The position numbers and the translations under genes are program-made. The notes below the pieces were generated by a model. The model was not told where the DNA came from. It was given only the letters and a program-made list of their open reading frames with translations, and did not search any database. From contig NZ_PCOY01000001.1 of the NCBI RefSeq assembly GCF_002979475.1, positions 62,001 through 126,000 of the forward strand: 64,000 nt of DNA, read 5' to 3'. This document shows, piece by piece, positions 6,793 to 16,183 of the stretch. This DNA comes from Microbacterium sp. MYb62. GTDB lineage: Bacteria > Actinomycetota > Actinomycetes > Actinomycetales > Microbacteriaceae. Numbering within the stretch: position 1 is the first letter of the stretch; every line of letters starts with the position of its first letter.

Positions 6793-7278
6793 ATGAGCAA
6801 GGCACAGACCGTTTCCACCACCGCCATCGACCCGACCGTGGCTGCAGGGGCGGCTCAGTTCCTTTCCCCTGTCGTGCTCGGCCTCCAGGCACTCACCGTC
6901 AACGGCAAGCAGGCGCACTGGCACGTGCGCGGCGCCAACTTCGTCGGCGTCCATGAGCTGCTCGACACCATCGTCGCCCACGCCGGTGACTTCGCCGACA
7001 CCGCCGCAGAGCGCATCGTCGCCCTCGGCCTGCCGATCGACGCCCGCGTGAGCGCCGTCGCCGACAAGGCCGGCGCGACGTCGGTCCCGGCCGGCTTCAC
7101 CCCGTCCGACGACCTGATCCGCGCGGTCATCTCCGACATCGACGCGATCCTCGTCGACGTCAAGGCTGCCGTCGAAGGCCTCGACGAGGTCGACCTGACC
7201 AGCCAGGACGTCGCGATCGAGATCCAGCGCGGTCTCGAGAAGGACCGCTGGTTCCTGGTTTCGCACATCGCGGCCTGA
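6793..7278 (+). CDS. dps: Dps family ferritin-like DNA-protection protein
   Basis: 161-aa member of the Dps family, which forms 12-subunit shells, oxidises ferrous iron with peroxide and protects DNA in starvation. The ferroxidase residues line up with the family: His42, His54, Asp58, Asp69 and Glu73 (spacings 12, 4, 11, 4). The DF-x2-TAAERI motif is present. Unlike most neighbours it has a leader and a strong GGAGGAG site 6 nt from the ATG, suiting high expression. It is monocistronic, with a strong terminator 20 bp after the stop. Confidence 0.95.
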   Translation: MSKAQTVSTTAIDPTVAAGAAQFLSPVVLGLQALTVNGKQAHWHVRGANFVGVHELLDTIVAHAGDFADTAAERIVALGLPIDARVSAVADKAGATSVPAGFTPSDDLIRAVISDIDAILVDVKAAVEGLDEVDLTSQDVAIEIQRGLEKDRWFLVSHIAA

Positions 7279-7298
7279 TCACCGACGCCTGACATAGG

Positions 7299-7340
7299 AC
7301 GAAGGGGTGGACCTCGGGGAACCGAGGCCCACCCCTTCGT
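7299..7340 (+). terminator. Rho-independent-type hairpin after dps
   Basis: A long stem (ACGAAGGGGTGG with CCACCCCTTCGT, continued by CCTCGG/CCGAGG) closes a GGAA loop. It sits between the convergent dps and amidohydrolase genes, so it can serve both. Confidence 0.8.
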
Positions 7341-7355
7341 CGTATGCGGGGCCGG

Positions 7356-8852
7356 TCACCCGGAGTGCGTGACGTACCCCGCCAGAACAGTCGCCTGGAC
7401 GACCATCGACCGAAGCTCCTCCCCTGTCGACGTCCGCGGATCGGCCGCACAGAGCACGACGTCCGCGGGCTGTCCCGGCCGCAGGGAAGTGCGGACACTC
7501 GCCTCGAGCGCCTGGTCGAGCGTGACCCGCTCCTCCGGATGCCAGGGCGTGCGCTCATCGTCGGTGCGCGACACCGCTGCCGAGATGGCGTGCCACGGGT
7601 CGAGCGCCGCGACAGGAGCGTCGGATCCGAAGCGCAGCTGCGCACCGGCGTCACGCAACGAGGCCAGCGGATAGCCGATCGCGGTCTGCTCCGCCCAGTG
7701 ACGGTCCACCAGGTCGCGGTCGTCGACCGCGTGCTGCGGCTGGACGCTGGCGACGACGCCGAGACGTGCGAAGCGCGCGAGGTCGGTGTGTCGCACGAGC
7801 TGCACATGCTCGATCGAACCGACGGCACCGGTCGCGGTGAACGCATCCAGCGCCGAGGTGATCGCCCTGTCGCCGATCGCGTGCACAGCCACAGCCAACC
7901 CGGCGCCGGTCGCGCGGGTCAGGAGCTCGACGAGTTCGTCCGACGGCACGGTGAGCATTCCGAAGTTGCCGGGGTCGCCGGGGTAGGCATGCGAGCATGC
8001 AGCCGTTCGCGTCCCGAGCGAGCCGTCGGTGATGACCTTCAGCGGCCCGACGTGCACGAGCCCCCGACCAGCCGGCGGGGCGTCGGTGTCTTCACGGAGC
8101 TCGCCCGTGCGCAGCCCGGCACCGATGGCGCGGTCGAGGTCGAACGGGTACATCGCGAACTCGACGCGATGAGACGCGAAACCCGCCTGCACGCGCCGCG
8201 GCCATGCCTCGGCACTCCACGCCATGTCGAAGTCGACGAGGCCGGTGATGCCTCGCGCCGCCGCCTGCTCGCCCGCGCTCATCATCGCGCGGTCGCCGTG
8301 AGCCGCATCGACCGCGTTCAGGCGCCGCGAGATCTCGAAGGCGTCCGTCTCCCGCAACATCCCGTCATCGCTCCGGAACCCCTCACGAGCCAGGGCCGCG
8401 GAGTTGAGCCACACGCTGTGGACGTCGGCGTTGATCAGATACGTCGGAACAGTGCCCGTCGCGGCGTCGAGGAGTTCGAGCGCCGGCCGATCAGCCCACA
8501 ACGCATCGCGGAATCCGGTACCGACGCGGCGGCCGTCCGGCAGCGGGGCGACGTCGCTCATCGTCCTGGCCGCAGCGGCAGCGGAATCGGCTTCTCCCAG
8601 CGGCGCCCGCTCCGAGGTGAGCGCCCACTGAACGGTGTGGACGTGGTTGTCCCAGAGACCCGGCACGGCCCAGGCGCCAGCCGCGTCGACGGCTTCGCCC
8701 CGCACGGGGAGAGATCCGGTCGGTGCGATGTCGACGATGCGTCCGTCGGCGATGAAGATGTCCACCGGCTCGTCGTCCATCAAGTACTCGCGTCCCGGCC
8801 CTGCGACCCGCACGGCCGTGATGGCGTCGATCGCCGTTCCGCGTTCCGTCAC
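7356..8852 (-). CDS. Amidohydrolase family protein (YtcJ-like)
   Basis: 498-aa metal-dependent hydrolase of the amidohydrolase superfamily (Amidohydro_3 / YtcJ group). It shows the N-terminal beta-sandwich, then metal ligands His70 and His72 in WDNHVHT, the mid-barrel AVHAIGDRA segment, and the late FGSDAPV aspartate motif. Family members cleave C-N bonds of amides, N-formyl compounds or related substrates; the substrate here cannot be told. The GTG start overlaps the paiB stop by 4 bases (GTGA), so the two are translationally coupled. Confidence 0.87.
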   Translation of the reverse strand: MTERGTAIDAITAVRVAGPGREYLMDDEPVDIFIADGRIVDIAPTGSLPVRGEAVDAAGAWAVPGLWDNHVHTVQWALTSERAPLGEADSAAAAARTMSDVAPLPDGRRVGTGFRDALWADRPALELLDAATGTVPTYLINADVHSVWLNSAALAREGFRSDDGMLRETDAFEISRRLNAVDAAHGDRAMMSAGEQAAARGITGLVDFDMAWSAEAWPRRVQAGFASHRVEFAMYPFDLDRAIGAGLRTGELREDTDAPPAGRGLVHVGPLKVITDGSLGTRTAACSHAYPGDPGNFGMLTVPSDELVELLTRATGAGLAVAVHAIGDRAITSALDAFTATGAVGSIEHVQLVRHTDLARFARLGVVASVQPQHAVDDRDLVDRHWAEQTAIGYPLASLRDAGAQLRFGSDAPVAALDPWHAISAAVSRTDDERTPWHPEERVTLDQALEASVRTSLRPGQPADVVLCAADPRTSTGEELRSMVVQATVLAGYVTHSG

Positions 8853-9493
8853 TGCTGCTGTCCTCCCCGGCGCGCATCCTGCGCGCGCCGCATCTCCGCG
8901 GCGAGAGCCGGGTTCGAGTAGGGTCCTTCGGCCGTGAGAGCGGCGATCACCGTCTCGATCGTCTCCGCAGGCTTGTTCTGACTGAGCTTCCGCTTGGCGA
9001 CGACGCGCGTCGGAACCAGGCGGAAACCGACCGTTCCCGAAGCGAGTCGCCCGACATACGCGGGATCATTTGGACGCTCCCACATGAGCCGCGGGTCCGG
9101 CATCCGCGACTCGAAGTGTGCGACCAGCCGATCCAGCACCGCGAGGTTCTCCTCATCGGTCAGGATCTCGGGCACACCGGCGAGGTGAACGGCGGTGTAG
9201 TTCCACGTCGGAACCGACGGAACATCCCCGTACCACCCCGGCGACACGTAGCCGTGGGGCCCTTGGAAGACGACGAGCAGCTCGCGCTCCCCCAGACCGT
9301 GGATCAGGTCGTCCGGGCGCCCGACGTGTCCGACGATCGTGAGGTCGTCGCGCGCTTCGTCCAGGAGCACGGCGTAGTGAGAGGCGACGAGACCCTCGTC
9401 GCCCGCGCTCACGACCGTCGCCCACGGATTCGCCTCGATCACGCGACGGATCTCCGTCACATCGGCCAACGTGAAGCTGGGATTCTGTCGCAT
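8849..9493 (-). CDS. PaiB-type FMN-binding protein
   Basis: 214-aa protein of the PaiB family ('FMN-binding negative transcriptional regulator'), with a split-barrel FMN-binding fold. Typical features are the N-terminal ANPWATVVS and ASHYAVLLD segments, GHVGRPD, and the VPTWNYTAVHLAG core. The family name comes from Bacillus, but most members have no proven DNA-binding role and some resemble pyridoxamine-oxidase-like enzymes. It is first in a two-gene operon with the amidohydrolase. TAGGCT ends 6 nt before the ATG. Confidence 0.85.
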   Translation of the reverse strand: MRQNPSFTLADVTEIRRVIEANPWATVVSAGDEGLVASHYAVLLDEARDDLTIVGHVGRPDDLIHGLGERELLVVFQGPHGYVSPGWYGDVPSVPTWNYTAVHLAGVPEILTDEENLAVLDRLVAHFESRMPDPRLMWERPNDPAYVGRLASGTVGFRLVPTRVVAKRKLSQNKPAETIETVIAALTAEGPYSNPALAAEMRRAQDARRGGQQQ

Positions 9494-9499
9494 CCGATC

Positions 9500-9505
9500 A
9501 GCCTA
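9500..9505 (-). promoter_or_regulatory. -10 box (TAGGCT) of leaderless paiB-amidohydrolase operon
   Basis: TAGGCT on the minus strand, then 6 nt, then the ATG at 9493. Confidence 0.55.
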
Positions 9506-9532
9506 GGGCGGTTGCCGGGACCGGGGACGAAC

Positions 9533-10531
9533 TCACGCCTGGCAACGAGGGCACCAGTAGAGCTTGCGCGCACCGATCTCCTCAAGCGCGATCTCCGTGC
9601 CGCAGATCCGGCAGGGCAGTCCGGCGCGGTGGTACACCCAGTGCCGGTCGTCCCGGTTGGCCATCGCCGCACGGTAGTCCGCTCCCGTGAGTCCGTCCAT
9701 CGTCATCATCTGGCCGGTCTCGACGCCGATCGCGAGCAGACGCACCCAGTCGTGCCAGAGGGCGCGCACGACCTCGTCCGGAACGTCCCGCCCCGGGGTG
9801 TGCGGGTTCAGTCGCTGCCGGAACAGCATCTCGGCACGGTAGACGTTACCGATGCCGCTCACGACCGACTGGTCCATCAGCAGCAGAGCGATGACCGTCG
9901 GCTTCTTCCGCACCGCGCGCACGAAGCGCTCCTCATTCGCGACCGGATCACCCACCAGGGGATCGGGTCCCAGCTTCGCCACCGTCGCGAGCATCTCCTC
10001 GGGAGTCTGCAGCACGCAGGCGGTCGGTCCTCGGAGGTCCGCTGCGGTGATGTCGGTCATCAGGCGGAGGCGGACCTGTCCGACGACGGGAGGCGGCCAC
10101 TCCCCATCGTCAGCGGCCAGCCCCTTCGTCTGCTCCGACATGCGCACGTGCACACGCGTGCGACGAGGCGCTCCGATCGAGGCCAGGGAGTTCTCCCCCG
10201 CGTCGTCGAGGATCGGCTCGTCGAGAACGGTGCCGCGCTGATTCGTCTGGCCCATCCGTCCGTTCGCCGCGGCGATGGTCGGGTCGACGATGATCTCGCC
10301 CGCGAAGTCCCAGGCCCCGTAGAGACCGAGGTGCACCCTCAGCCAGAGGTCGCCCTCCGTTTCGAGGAACATCTGCTTTCCGACGGCCTGCACGCTCACC
10401 GCGGCGCGTCCGTCGAGAACGGAGGCCCCCTCGGCGAAGCGGCCCTGCGGGCTGGAGGCGCTCAGAGTCTTGCCGACGAAGTTACGGTCGAACTGCCGAG
10501 CGATCCGGTGGACGGAATGACCCTCGGGCAT
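9533..10531 (-). CDS. Fpg/Nei family DNA glycosylase
   Basis: 332-aa base-excision-repair enzyme that removes oxidised bases and cleaves the AP site. It begins MPEGHSVHR, giving the catalytic Pro2 and Glu3 of the Nei branch (Fpg has MPELPEV). A helix-two-turn-helix segment includes DQSVVSGIGNVYRAE, and a C-terminal zinc finger follows (CRIC...CPRC). The MPEGH start fixes ATG 10531. It overlaps or abuts rpiB (stop 10533), so the pair forms an operon. It resembles actinobacterial Nei1/Nei2, but I cannot decide which paralog it is. Confidence 0.92.
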   Translation of the reverse strand: MPEGHSVHRIARQFDRNFVGKTLSASSPQGRFAEGASVLDGRAAVSVQAVGKQMFLETEGDLWLRVHLGLYGAWDFAGEIIVDPTIAAANGRMGQTNQRGTVLDEPILDDAGENSLASIGAPRRTRVHVRMSEQTKGLAADDGEWPPPVVGQVRLRLMTDITAADLRGPTACVLQTPEEMLATVAKLGPDPLVGDPVANEERFVRAVRKKPTVIALLLMDQSVVSGIGNVYRAEMLFRQRLNPHTPGRDVPDEVVRALWHDWVRLLAIGVETGQMMTMDGLTGADYRAAMANRDDRHWVYHRAGLPCRICGTEIALEEIGARKLYWCPRCQA

Positions 10532-10532
10532 C

Positions 10533-11018
10533 TCAGGCTCGCGGGTCCGGAAGCAGGGAGCCGTCGCGTTCGAAGTCGGCGATCTGGCCGATGCGTCGCA
10601 CATGCCGTTCCTCGCCCGAGAACGGCGTCTCGATGAACCGGTCGATGAACGCGGTCACCTCGTCGTAGGTGTGCTGACGCGCGCCGATCGAGATCACGTT
10701 GGCGTCGTTGTGCTCTCTAGCGAGCTCTGCCGTCGACAGGTTCCAGACCAGCGCCGCGCGCACGCCCTCCACCTTGTTCGCGGCGATCTGCTCGCCGTTG
10801 CCCGAACCGCCGAAGACGACGCCGAGAGCATCGACGCCCGCGCGCTGATCGGCGATGACCGCCTGCGCCGCGCGGATGCAGAACGCGGGATAGTCGTCGA
10901 CCGCGTCGTACTCGATCGGCCCGTGGTCCACGACCTCGTGTCCGGCAGCGCGCAAGTGGTCCTGCAACTGGGTGGAGAAGTCGAGTCCCGCGTGGTCGGT
11001 GGCGATGTGGATGCGCAT
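10533..11018 (-). CDS. rpiB: Ribose-5-phosphate isomerase B
   Basis: 161-aa RpiB/LacAB family enzyme interconverting ribose-5-phosphate and ribulose-5-phosphate in the pentose phosphate pathway. It has the N-terminal IATDHAG phosphate-binding motif and GGSGNGEQIAANK. As in mycobacterial RpiB, a glutamate in this loop replaces the catalytic cysteine of the E. coli enzyme. ATG 11018 is preferred for its match to family N-termini (MRI-x-ATDHAG) and a GGGAG just upstream; an in-frame ATG at 11027 is possible. It is first in an operon with the glycosylase. Confidence 0.93.
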   Translation of the reverse strand: MRIHIATDHAGLDFSTQLQDHLRAAGHEVVDHGPIEYDAVDDYPAFCIRAAQAVIADQRAGVDALGVVFGGSGNGEQIAANKVEGVRAALVWNLSTAELAREHNDANVISIGARQHTYDEVTAFIDRFIETPFSGEERHVRRIGQIADFERDGSLLPDPRA

Positions 11019-11056
11019 GACTCCCATCCTAGAAGCGCCCGCCGGTCACCGAGGGG

Positions 11057-12241
11057 TCACGGGGCGACACCCGCAGCCGCCGGCTTGAAGCCGGCGCGGA
11101 TGTTCTCGCAGCACCCGGGACGGCAGACGTCGAATCCACCGGGAAGCGAGGTGACGTGGGCGCGCTCCTCGTTGGGGCGGCCCTGAAGACGCTCCTCGAT
11201 CAGATCGACGATGCCCGCGACGAACGCCGGCGACACGCCCGGGGTGGGCGTGCGCGTGAAGGAGAGACCTGCCTCTTCCGCTGCTTCGGCAGCCTCGGTG
11301 TCGAGGTCCCACAGGACCTCCATGTGGTCGCTCATGAATCCCACCGGGACGACGGCGACGGCCTTGCGACCACGGTCGGGAAGCTCACCGATCACGTCGC
11401 ACACATCGGGCTCGAGCCACGGCTGCGAGGCGGGGCCGGAACGCGACTGGTACACGAGTTCCCAGGAAACGTCCGCCGCTGCGGGGATGCTCTCGCGCAC
11501 GCGGTCCATGGTCCACTCGGCGACCGCGAGATGCTGCGCGGCATACGCACCGCCCTCTCCCCACTCGATGTCGCGAGCACCCGAGCGCTCCGCGTCAGCC
11601 GTGGGGATGCTGTGGGTCGAGAACAGGATCTGGATGTCGGACGCCGCGATGCCCTGGGCGAGGAAACCCTCGACCGCCTCGCGCACGCCGGTCTCGAACG
11701 CCTCGACGAACCCGGGATGGTCGTAGAACGGACGGATCTTGTCGATCGTCACGGTCTCCCCCAACCCGGTCTCCTCCAGGATGCGGGCGAAGTCCTCGCG
11801 GTACTGACGGCAGCTGGAGAAGGAGCTGTACGCGCTGGTCGCGAAGGCCAGCAGGGTGTTGTGCCCGTTGGTCGAGGCCTCGGTCACGACCTCTTCCAGG
11901 TAGGGGCTCCAGTTGCGGTTGCCCCAATAGACGGGGAGCGTGATCCCCCGCTCAGCGAGGGCGTTCTGCAGCGCGTCCTTGAGCACGCGGTTCTGTCCGT
12001 TGATCGGACTCACACCGCCGAAGTGACGGTAGTGGTGTGCGACCTCCTCGAGCCGCTCGTCGGGGATCCCTCGTCCACGTGTCACGTTCCGAAGGAACGG
12101 GATCACGTCTTCCTGGCCCTCCGGTCCGCCGAATCCGGCGAGGAGGATCGCGTCGTAGGCGACCGGGGTGGTCACGAAAGGTGCACCACCGGCGGCAGCA
12201 GGCGAGGCAAAGGGAACGACATTCGGCTCGATCGCAGTCAC
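11057..12241 (-). CDS. hemH/cpfC: Ferrochelatase with [2Fe-2S] cysteines (coproporphyrin type expected)
   Basis: 394-aa ferrochelatase that inserts ferrous iron into a porphyrin. In Actinobacteria the substrate is coproporphyrin III (CpfC route). Visible features are LLAGFGGPEG near the N-terminus, YRHFGGVSPI, the catalytic-region FSTHSIP, and four cysteines positioned like the mycobacterial [2Fe-2S] ligands: Cys144 and the C-terminal cluster Cys373, Cys377, Cys378 (CRPGCC). GTG 12241 follows AAGGAT with a 6-nt gap, so it is probably leaderless. It is divergent from pepN. Confidence 0.93.
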   Translation of the reverse strand: MTAIEPNVVPFASPAAAGGAPFVTTPVAYDAILLAGFGGPEGQEDVIPFLRNVTRGRGIPDERLEEVAHHYRHFGGVSPINGQNRVLKDALQNALAERGITLPVYWGNRNWSPYLEEVVTEASTNGHNTLLAFATSAYSSFSSCRQYREDFARILEETGLGETVTIDKIRPFYDHPGFVEAFETGVREAVEGFLAQGIAASDIQILFSTHSIPTADAERSGARDIEWGEGGAYAAQHLAVAEWTMDRVRESIPAAADVSWELVYQSRSGPASQPWLEPDVCDVIGELPDRGRKAVAVVPVGFMSDHMEVLWDLDTEAAEAAEEAGLSFTRTPTPGVSPAFVAGIVDLIEERLQGRPNEERAHVTSLPGGFDVCRPGCCENIRAGFKPAAAGVAP

Positions 12242-12421
12242 CCCTCCATCCTTCCACTTCGGCGGAGCACAGGCGTCCGCTCCCGACCGTTTCTATCCGT
12301 CGGTCGTCCTGACCTCTGCACGGGTGGGGCATACGCCGCACTGGCGTAGGCTGTCAGGGTTGCCGTCGGCGCCAACTGCGCCCAGCCCCGGTGACATCCC
12401 CTCACCCCTGGGAGTACAGCT

Positions 12422-14974
12422 GTGCCTGGAGAGAACCTCACCCGTATCGAAGCGCAGGAGCGCCGCGACGTCATCGACACTCAGTCCTACGAAGTCGCCC
12501 TCGATCTGACCAAGGGTGCCGAGGTCTTCGGCTCTCGGAGCGTGGTGCGTTTCACCGCGATTCCGGAGGGCGTCACCTTCATCGACCTGATCGCACGCGA
12601 CGTGCGCGAGATCTCGCTCAACGGCGAGCAGCTCGATCCGAACGACGTCTTCGCCGACTCGCGCATCTCGCTCTCCGGCCTGCAGGCCGAGAACGTGCTG
12701 GTCGTCGATGCCGACTGCCTCTACACGAACACGGGCGAGGGCCTGCACCTCTTCGTCGACCCGGTCGACGAAGAGGTCTACGTGTACTCGCAGTTCGAGG
12801 TGCCCGATTCGCGCCGAGTGTTCGCGGTCTTCGAGCAGCCCGACCTCAAGGCGACGTTCCAGTTCACGGTGACCGCACCCGCCGCGTGGAAGGTCGTCTC
12901 CAACTCCCCCACGCCCGAGCCCATCGTGCACGACGACGACGTCACCGCGACCTGGGGTTTCGACCCCACTCCGCGCATCTCCTCGTACATCACGGCGCTC
13001 GTCGCCGGCCCGTACGAGTCGACGTTCTCGGAGCTGACGAGCGCCTCGGGCCGCGTCGTGCCGCTGGGCGTCTACGGCCGCAAGAGCCTGTGGCAGCACC
13101 TCGACGCCGACTACATCTTCGACAAGACCCGCGAGGGCTTCGCGTACTTCGAGTCGAAGTTCGGCGTCCCCTACCCGTTCGCCAAGTACGACCAGCTCTT
13201 CGTTCCGGAGTTCAACGCCGGCGCGATGGAGAACGCAGGCGCCGTCACGTTCACCGAGACCTACGTGTTCCGCAGCAAGGTGACCGACGCCGTCAAGGAG
13301 CGTCGCGTCGTCACGATCCTGCACGAGCTCGCCCACATGTGGTTCGGCGACCTCGTCACCATGAAGTGGTGGAACGACCTGTGGCTCAACGAGTCGTTCG
13401 CCGAGTGGGCGTCGACCATCGCCACCGCCGAGGCCACCGAATGGACCGAAGCCTGGACCACGTTCAACGCCATGGAGAAGACCTGGGCGTATCGCCAGGA
13501 CCAGCTCCCCTCGACTCACCCGATCGTCGCCGAGATCAACGATCTCGAAGACGTGCAGGTGAACTTCGACGGCATCACCTACGCCAAGGGTGGCTCCGTC
13601 CTGAAGCAGCTGGCCGCCTGGGTCGGCATCGAGGCCTTCTTCGCCGGTGTCTCGCAGTACTTCCAGAAGCACTCCTGGGGCAACACCGAACTGAGCGACC
13701 TGCTTTCGGAGCTCGAGGCGACCAGCGGCCGCGACCTGAGCACCTGGTCGAAGAAGTGGCTCGAGACCGCCGGTGTCAACACGCTCGAGCCCGTCATCAC
13801 CGAGAGCCACGACGGCACGATCTCCCGTTTCGCGATCACGCAGACCGCGCCGGCGGACTACCCGACGATCCGGCCGCACCGCCTCGGTATCGGCTTCTAC
13901 ACGCTGACGGACGGCTCACTCACGCGCACGCACTACCTCGAGGTCGACGTCGACGGCGACCGCACGGAGGTGCCGGAGCTGCAGGGCCTCGCCCGTCCCG
14001 ACCTGGTGCTGCTCAACGACAACGACCTCGCCTACGCGAAGATCCGCCTCGATGAGAAGTCGCTCGCCACCGCGATCGCCCATCTGGCGGACATCCATGA
14101 TCCTCTGGCTCGTTCCCTGGTCTGGGGAGCTGCGTGGGACCAGACCCGCGACGCCGAGACGGCGGCATCCGCCTACCTCGACCTCGTTCTCGGCAACATC
14201 GGCCGGGAGACCGAGTCGACCACGGTCCGGACCACGCTCTCGCAGCTGCGGACGGCCGCGAACCTGTACGTCACGCCGGCCGATCGCGAGGCAGCACGCC
14301 TCAAGGTGGCGGACGGCCTGTGGAGCCTCGCGGAGTCCGCAGAGCCGGGCAGCGACAGCCAGTTGCAGTTCGTGACGGCCTTCGCCACCGCCCTGGTTAC
14401 CCCGGAGCACGCCGGCATCGTCGGGCGTCTGCGCTCCGGCGAAGACACGCTCCCCGGCCTCGAGATCGACGCCGACCTGAACTGGCAGCTCCTCGTCGGT
14501 CTGGCCACGATCGGTGCGACGGACGCCGCCACCATCGATGCCGCGCTCAACGCCGACAACACCGCCAAGGGCGGCGAGTTCGCCGCACAGGCACGCGCCT
14601 CCCTGCCGGATTCCGCCTCGAAGAAGGCCGCGTGGACCTCGCTCATCGAGCGCGATGACGCCCCCAACACGATCGTCCGCTCCGCCGCACTCGGGTTCAC
14701 CCACCCGGCCGGCGCTGCGGTGCTGGGCGAGTTCGTTCCCGCGTACTTCGACATGCTCCTCCCGATCTGGGAGTCGCGCACCTACCAGATCGCCCAGTAC
14801 CTGATCGTCGGGCTCTTCCCGACGGCTCTCGCCGACGTCGCACTCCGCGACGCGACCAGGTCGTGGCTCTCCGCCAACCAGGATGCAGCGCCGGCGCTGC
14901 GTCGACTCGTCCTGGAGAACCTCGCGGACGTCGAGCGCGCGCTCGCTGCTCAGGCGCGCGACGCCGACGACTGA
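12422..14974 (+). CDS. pepN: Aminopeptidase N (M1 family zinc metallopeptidase)
   Basis: 850-aa cytosolic M1 aminopeptidase that trims N-terminal residues from peptides. It contains the exopeptidase GAMEN motif (267-271), the zinc site HELAH (301-305) and the third ligand Glu324 in NESFAEW, with the standard 18-residue spacing. The C-terminal ERAP1-like helical domain follows; the length matches actinobacterial PepN. It starts at GTG 12422 with GGGAG 7 nt upstream. It is divergent from the ferrochelatase, with a 180-bp gap containing TAGGCT at 12345-12350 as a candidate -10. A strong hairpin follows the gene. Confidence 0.96.
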   Translation: MPGENLTRIEAQERRDVIDTQSYEVALDLTKGAEVFGSRSVVRFTAIPEGVTFIDLIARDVREISLNGEQLDPNDVFADSRISLSGLQAENVLVVDADCLYTNTGEGLHLFVDPVDEEVYVYSQFEVPDSRRVFAVFEQPDLKATFQFTVTAPAAWKVVSNSPTPEPIVHDDDVTATWGFDPTPRISSYITALVAGPYESTFSELTSASGRVVPLGVYGRKSLWQHLDADYIFDKTREGFAYFESKFGVPYPFAKYDQLFVPEFNAGAMENAGAVTFTETYVFRSKVTDAVKERRVVTILHELAHMWFGDLVTMKWWNDLWLNESFAEWASTIATAEATEWTEAWTTFNAMEKTWAYRQDQLPSTHPIVAEINDLEDVQVNFDGITYAKGGSVLKQLAAWVGIEAFFAGVSQYFQKHSWGNTELSDLLSELEATSGRDLSTWSKKWLETAGVNTLEPVITESHDGTISRFAITQTAPADYPTIRPHRLGIGFYTLTDGSLTRTHYLEVDVDGDRTEVPELQGLARPDLVLLNDNDLAYAKIRLDEKSLATAIAHLADIHDPLARSLVWGAAWDQTRDAETAASAYLDLVLGNIGRETESTTVRTTLSQLRTAANLYVTPADREAARLKVADGLWSLAESAEPGSDSQLQFVTAFATALVTPEHAGIVGRLRSGEDTLPGLEIDADLNWQLLVGLATIGATDAATIDAALNADNTAKGGEFAAQARASLPDSASKKAAWTSLIERDDAPNTIVRSAALGFTHPAGAAVLGEFVPAYFDMLLPIWESRTYQIAQYLIVGLFPTALADVALRDATRSWLSANQDAAPALRRLVLENLADVERALAAQARDADD

Positions 14975-14991
14975 TCCGGAGCACATCCGAA

Positions 14992-15062
14992 ACGGAGACC
15001 ATCCGCCCCGCCTCCGGCGTGTCCCCTGCGCACACGCCACGGCGGAGGCAGATGGTCTCCGT
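14992..15062 (+). terminator. Large hairpin after pepN
   Basis: An outer stem ACGGAGACCATC / GATGGTCTCCGT encloses an inner GC-rich stem (GCCTCCG-GCGTGT / ACACGCC-CGGAGGC, imperfect). It lies 17 bp after the pepN stop and before the mscS promoter. Actinobacterial terminators often lack a T-run, so termination is the likely role. Confidence 0.7.
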
Positions 15063-15106
15063 CTTCACATCCAGCCCGCACAGAGGCCCGATCGCTAGGA
15101 TCAGGG

Positions 15107-16183
15107 GTGATGATTCTCCCCTTCTCTGTCACCGACCCGCCCCCGGAAGTGCCTCTCCCCGACTGGGTGAAGACGCTGCTCACCTGGCTCGGCGAGGCCG
15201 GCATGAAGGCCCTCGCGGTCGCCATCATCATCGCCAGCTGCGTCGCGATCGGGCTCGTCCTGCGCCTCGTCATCCGACGAGTCGTGCACCGCATCGTCGA
15301 CAGCGCCAAGAACAAGGCATCGGTCGACGACACCCAGGCGCTCGAGCGATCCCCTCTCGCCGACATGCGGCTGGTGCAACGCACCCGTACGCTCGGCACG
15401 ATCCTGCAGAACATCGTCAACGTGATGCTGGTGGTCATCGCGATCGTGCTGATCGTCAATGCGATCGACAACAGCCTCCTCGGCTCTCTGACGCTGCTCA
15501 CGGCCGCTGTCGGCGCCGGGCTCGGTTTCGGCGCGCAGAACATCGTCAAAGACGTCCTCAACGGCATCTTCCTCGTCGCCGAGGACCAGATCGGCATCGG
15601 CGATGTGGTCGACCTCGGCCTCGCGAGCGGTGTGGTCGAGTACGTCAGTGTGCGCATCACCCAGGTACGCGACGTCAACGGCACCCTCTGGTACGTGCGC
15701 AACGGCGAGGTCACCCGCATCGGCAACATGTCGCAGGGGTGGGCGCGCTCCATCATCGACATCGGCGTGCCACCTGACTCCGACCTCGAACAGGTCGAGC
15801 ACGTCATGCTCGAGACCGCCCAGGGCCTCGCGAAGGATCCGAAGTGGCGCACCCGCATCATCGAGAAGCCCGAGCTGTGGGGTCTCGAGTCCATCGATGG
15901 CGATGCACTGGTGGTGCGCATCGTGGTCAAAGCCCGCGCAAACGCCAAGGACGATGTGGCGCAGGAGCTTCGCCGACGCCTCCGTTCCGCGCTCCTGGAG
16001 AAGGAGATCGGCGTTCCCCGGATGGTCGACGTCATGCCGACGGGACTCGACGGCGCCCGCCGCGTGCGCGGTGCGAACCCGCCTAAGACCCGGCCGAACG
16101 CCGTGACGGGCGTTCCGGTGATCCCCGATCGCGGAATCTGGCGCCGGAAGAAGCCGACCGATGACGGGAGTCCCCAGAAGTGA
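15107..16183 (+). CDS. MscS-family mechanosensitive channel
   Basis: 358-aa small-conductance mechanosensitive channel with three predicted membrane helices (about residues 32-55, 95-120 and 122-145). The third is followed by the conserved [18 protein letters not shown] pore/TM3 segment and the soluble beta domain (GDVVDLG...[19 protein letters not shown]). It releases solutes on hypo-osmotic shock. Start GTG 15107 or ATG 15110; TAGGAT ends 5 bases before, so the mRNA may be leaderless. It is first gene of an operon with the truncated hemoglobin, sharing a 4-base GTGA overlap. Confidence 0.92.
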   Translation: MMILPFSVTDPPPEVPLPDWVKTLLTWLGEAGMKALAVAIIIASCVAIGLVLRLVIRRVVHRIVDSAKNKASVDDTQALERSPLADMRLVQRTRTLGTILQNIVNVMLVVIAIVLIVNAIDNSLLGSLTLLTAAVGAGLGFGAQNIVKDVLNGIFLVAEDQIGIGDVVDLGLASGVVEYVSVRITQVRDVNGTLWYVRNGEVTRIGNMSQGWARSIIDIGVPPDSDLEQVEHVMLETAQGLAKDPKWRTRIIEKPELWGLESIDGDALVVRIVVKARANAKDDVAQELRRRLRSALLEKEIGVPRMVDVMPTGLDGARRVRGANPPKTRPNAVTGVPVIPDRGIWRRKKPTDDGSPQK

